NCBI GenBank assembly: GCA_002816875.1
Contig: MUCP01000045.1
Location: 1 to 42,271 of the forward strand
DNA: 42,271 bases
Direction of reading: 5' to 3'
Source: SAR202 cluster bacterium Io17-Chloro-G2
Lineage (GTDB): Bacteria; Chloroflexota; Dehalococcoidia; Lucifugimonadales; UBA3495
How positions within the stretch are numbered: the first letter of the stretch is position 1; each line of letters opens with the position of its first letter. The position numbers were made by a program, and so were the translations under genes. Below the pieces are notes generated by a model. It searched no databases. It was not told the origin of the DNA and worked only from the letters and a program-made list of their open reading frames with translations. Shown here piece by piece: positions 41,587 to 42,271 of this stretch.

Positions 41587-41706
41587 CCGCTCATGGTGAC
41601 CCCGATACAATCGGGGCGAACCACGGCTTTGGGGCCTAAGGCAACTTCATCCCTAGACGACGGCTGCCTGATGTATCGGTCCTTCGACACGTTCAGGATG
41701 AGCGGT
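41587..41706. repeat. dispersed imperfect palindromic element, copy 6
   Basis: The left arm CCGCTCATGGTGA runs into CCCCGATACAATCGGGGC, and the right arm TCGACACGTTCAGGATGA is followed by GCGGT. It fills most of the 223-base gap 41546-41768. The inner CCCCGAT-ACA-ATCGGGG hairpin replaces the AGCTTGTCGAA seen in copy 2. Confidence 0.7.
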
Positions 41707-41768
41707 TTTAGCAGCCAAGGATGGATCTCAGAAACTGGACGGCCGAATCAAATGATTGGTGCCGTTGG

Positions 41769-42271
41769 TCAAGCGGCAACGGTAAGGGGCTTTTTGGGCG
41801 AGGTGGCCGCCAGGACCATGAACCCGGCCGAGAAAGCCGCCACCGTGAACACCATCAACGGCAATTGATAACTGCCCGTGGCGTCGAACATGAACCCGGC
41901 TACCAAAGGCCCCATACCCTGGCCCGCCACCTGAAAAGAAAGTGCCAAGCCCCGGATGCTTCCCAGGTTTTGGCGGCCGTAATAGTCGGCCCAGGCCAAC
42001 CGGACCAGCAGGTGGAGGCCTCCCACGCCCAGCCCCAAAATAATGGATGCCACCAGCGCCGAATCCAACGTGGAACTGGCCGCCGTGGCGATGGAACCAA
42101 TCCCCACCACGAATGCGGCAAACGCCAGCAGGACACGCACGGGAGAACGCCGGGACAGCCATGCCCAGATCAATCCGGCGGGCACCTGGGAAAAAGCGTA
42201 CACCCCGGCTGTAAGGGCCGCCGACGCACCGGGCAGGCCTTGGTTGATGTAATGCGGCACCTGGTGCAGGC
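41769..42271 (-). CDS. MFS transporter, C-terminal part (runs off the window)
   Basis: The frame is open to the window end and encodes at least the last 167 residues of a major facilitator protein. Helices at ALTAGVYAFSQVPAGLIWAW, VLLAFAAFVVGIGSI, ALVASIILGLGVGGLHLL, GQGMGPLVAGFMFD and LMVFTVAAFSAGFMVLAA fit helices 7-12. An inter-helix LSRRSPVR agrees with MFS motif A-like loops. The beginning of the gene lies beyond base 42271. It faces the DUF3500 gene tail to tail with the repeat between them. Substrate unknown. Confidence 0.85.
   Translation of the reverse strand, partial: LHQVPHYINQGLPGASAALTAGVYAFSQVPAGLIWAWLSRRSPVRVLLAFAAFVVGIGSIATAASSTLDSALVASIILGLGVGGLHLLVRLAWADYYGRQNLGSIRGLALSFQVAGQGMGPLVAGFMFDATGSYQLPLMVFTVAAFSAGFMVLAATSPKKPLTVAA

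Noticed and set aside
1..42271. tRNA or rRNA genes
   Set aside because: I looked for T-loop-like GGTTCGA sequences with acceptor stems; those present belong to the dispersed palindromic repeats.

Overview
The window looks like a chromosomal segment from an uncultivated, moderately GC-rich bacterium. The best guess is Chloroflexota of the Dehalococcoidia/SAR202 type. The reasons are indirect: several luciferase-like (LLM) flavin oxidoreductases, MetE-like and amidohydrolase-like catabolic paralogues, DUF3500, a GMC/ThDP enzyme pair, and a Ser/Thr kinase-AAA-TPR protein, all set among many intergenic palindromic repeats. No rRNA, tRNA, integrase, transposase or CRISPR array was seen, so the taxonomic call is inference only.

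Layout. 0-7.3 kb (+): a gamma-glutamyltransferase-family enzyme with a coupled LLM oxidoreductase, a second LLM oxidoreductase, then a class III (dialkylglycine decarboxylase-like) aminotransferase overlapping an MFS transporter. 7.3-13.8 kb (+): a tight efflux operon of MarR regulator, RND pump and a giant lipoprotein membrane-fusion protein, with a clear promoter and operator candidate. 13.8-17.9 kb: a PhnD-like binding protein without signal peptide, PAC2 (-), RidA, TfoX-N and an M19 dipeptidase. 17.9-19.4 kb: a repeat zone with two copies of a promoter/double-terminator module (candidate small RNA) around a broken amidohydrolase gene. 19.4-20.4 kb (+): CinA C-terminal domain and a second Rid-type protein. 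20.8-25.1 kb (-): a catabolic cluster (MetE-like pseudogene, MetE-like gene, PEP mutase/ICL-family gene, amidohydrolase remnant, VOC protein) partly in decay. 25.2-28.3 kb: methyltransferase, SirB1-like protein (-), MenB/BadI-like crotonase with an extra N-terminal domain. 28.5-36.0 kb (+): two very large signalling NTPases in a row, a Ser/Thr kinase-AAA-TPR protein and a membrane KAP NTPase ending in an FGE/SUMF1-fold domain. 36.0-40.2 kb (-): ThDP decarboxylase-like enzyme, GMC oxidoreductase and polysaccharide deacetylase. 40.6-41.5 kb (+): DUF3500. The window ends inside an MFS transporter (-).

Working picture. Most genes fit a heterotroph that takes up and degrades varied small organic molecules (flavin oxygenation, amide and peptide hydrolysis, transamination/decarboxylation, alcohol oxidation, 2-oxoacid decarboxylation), with export of toxic compounds through the MarR-controlled pump.

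The least ordinary parts are (1) the duplicated promoter-hairpin-terminator module at 17.9 and 19.1 kb, (2) the kinase-AAA-TPR / KAP-FGE gene pair, including a perfect palindromic repeat captured in frame inside the kinase gene, (3) the 855-residue fusion protein with seven 32-residue repeats and a cysteine pair at the predicted hairpin tip, and (4) three catabolic genes inactivated within about 6 kb.
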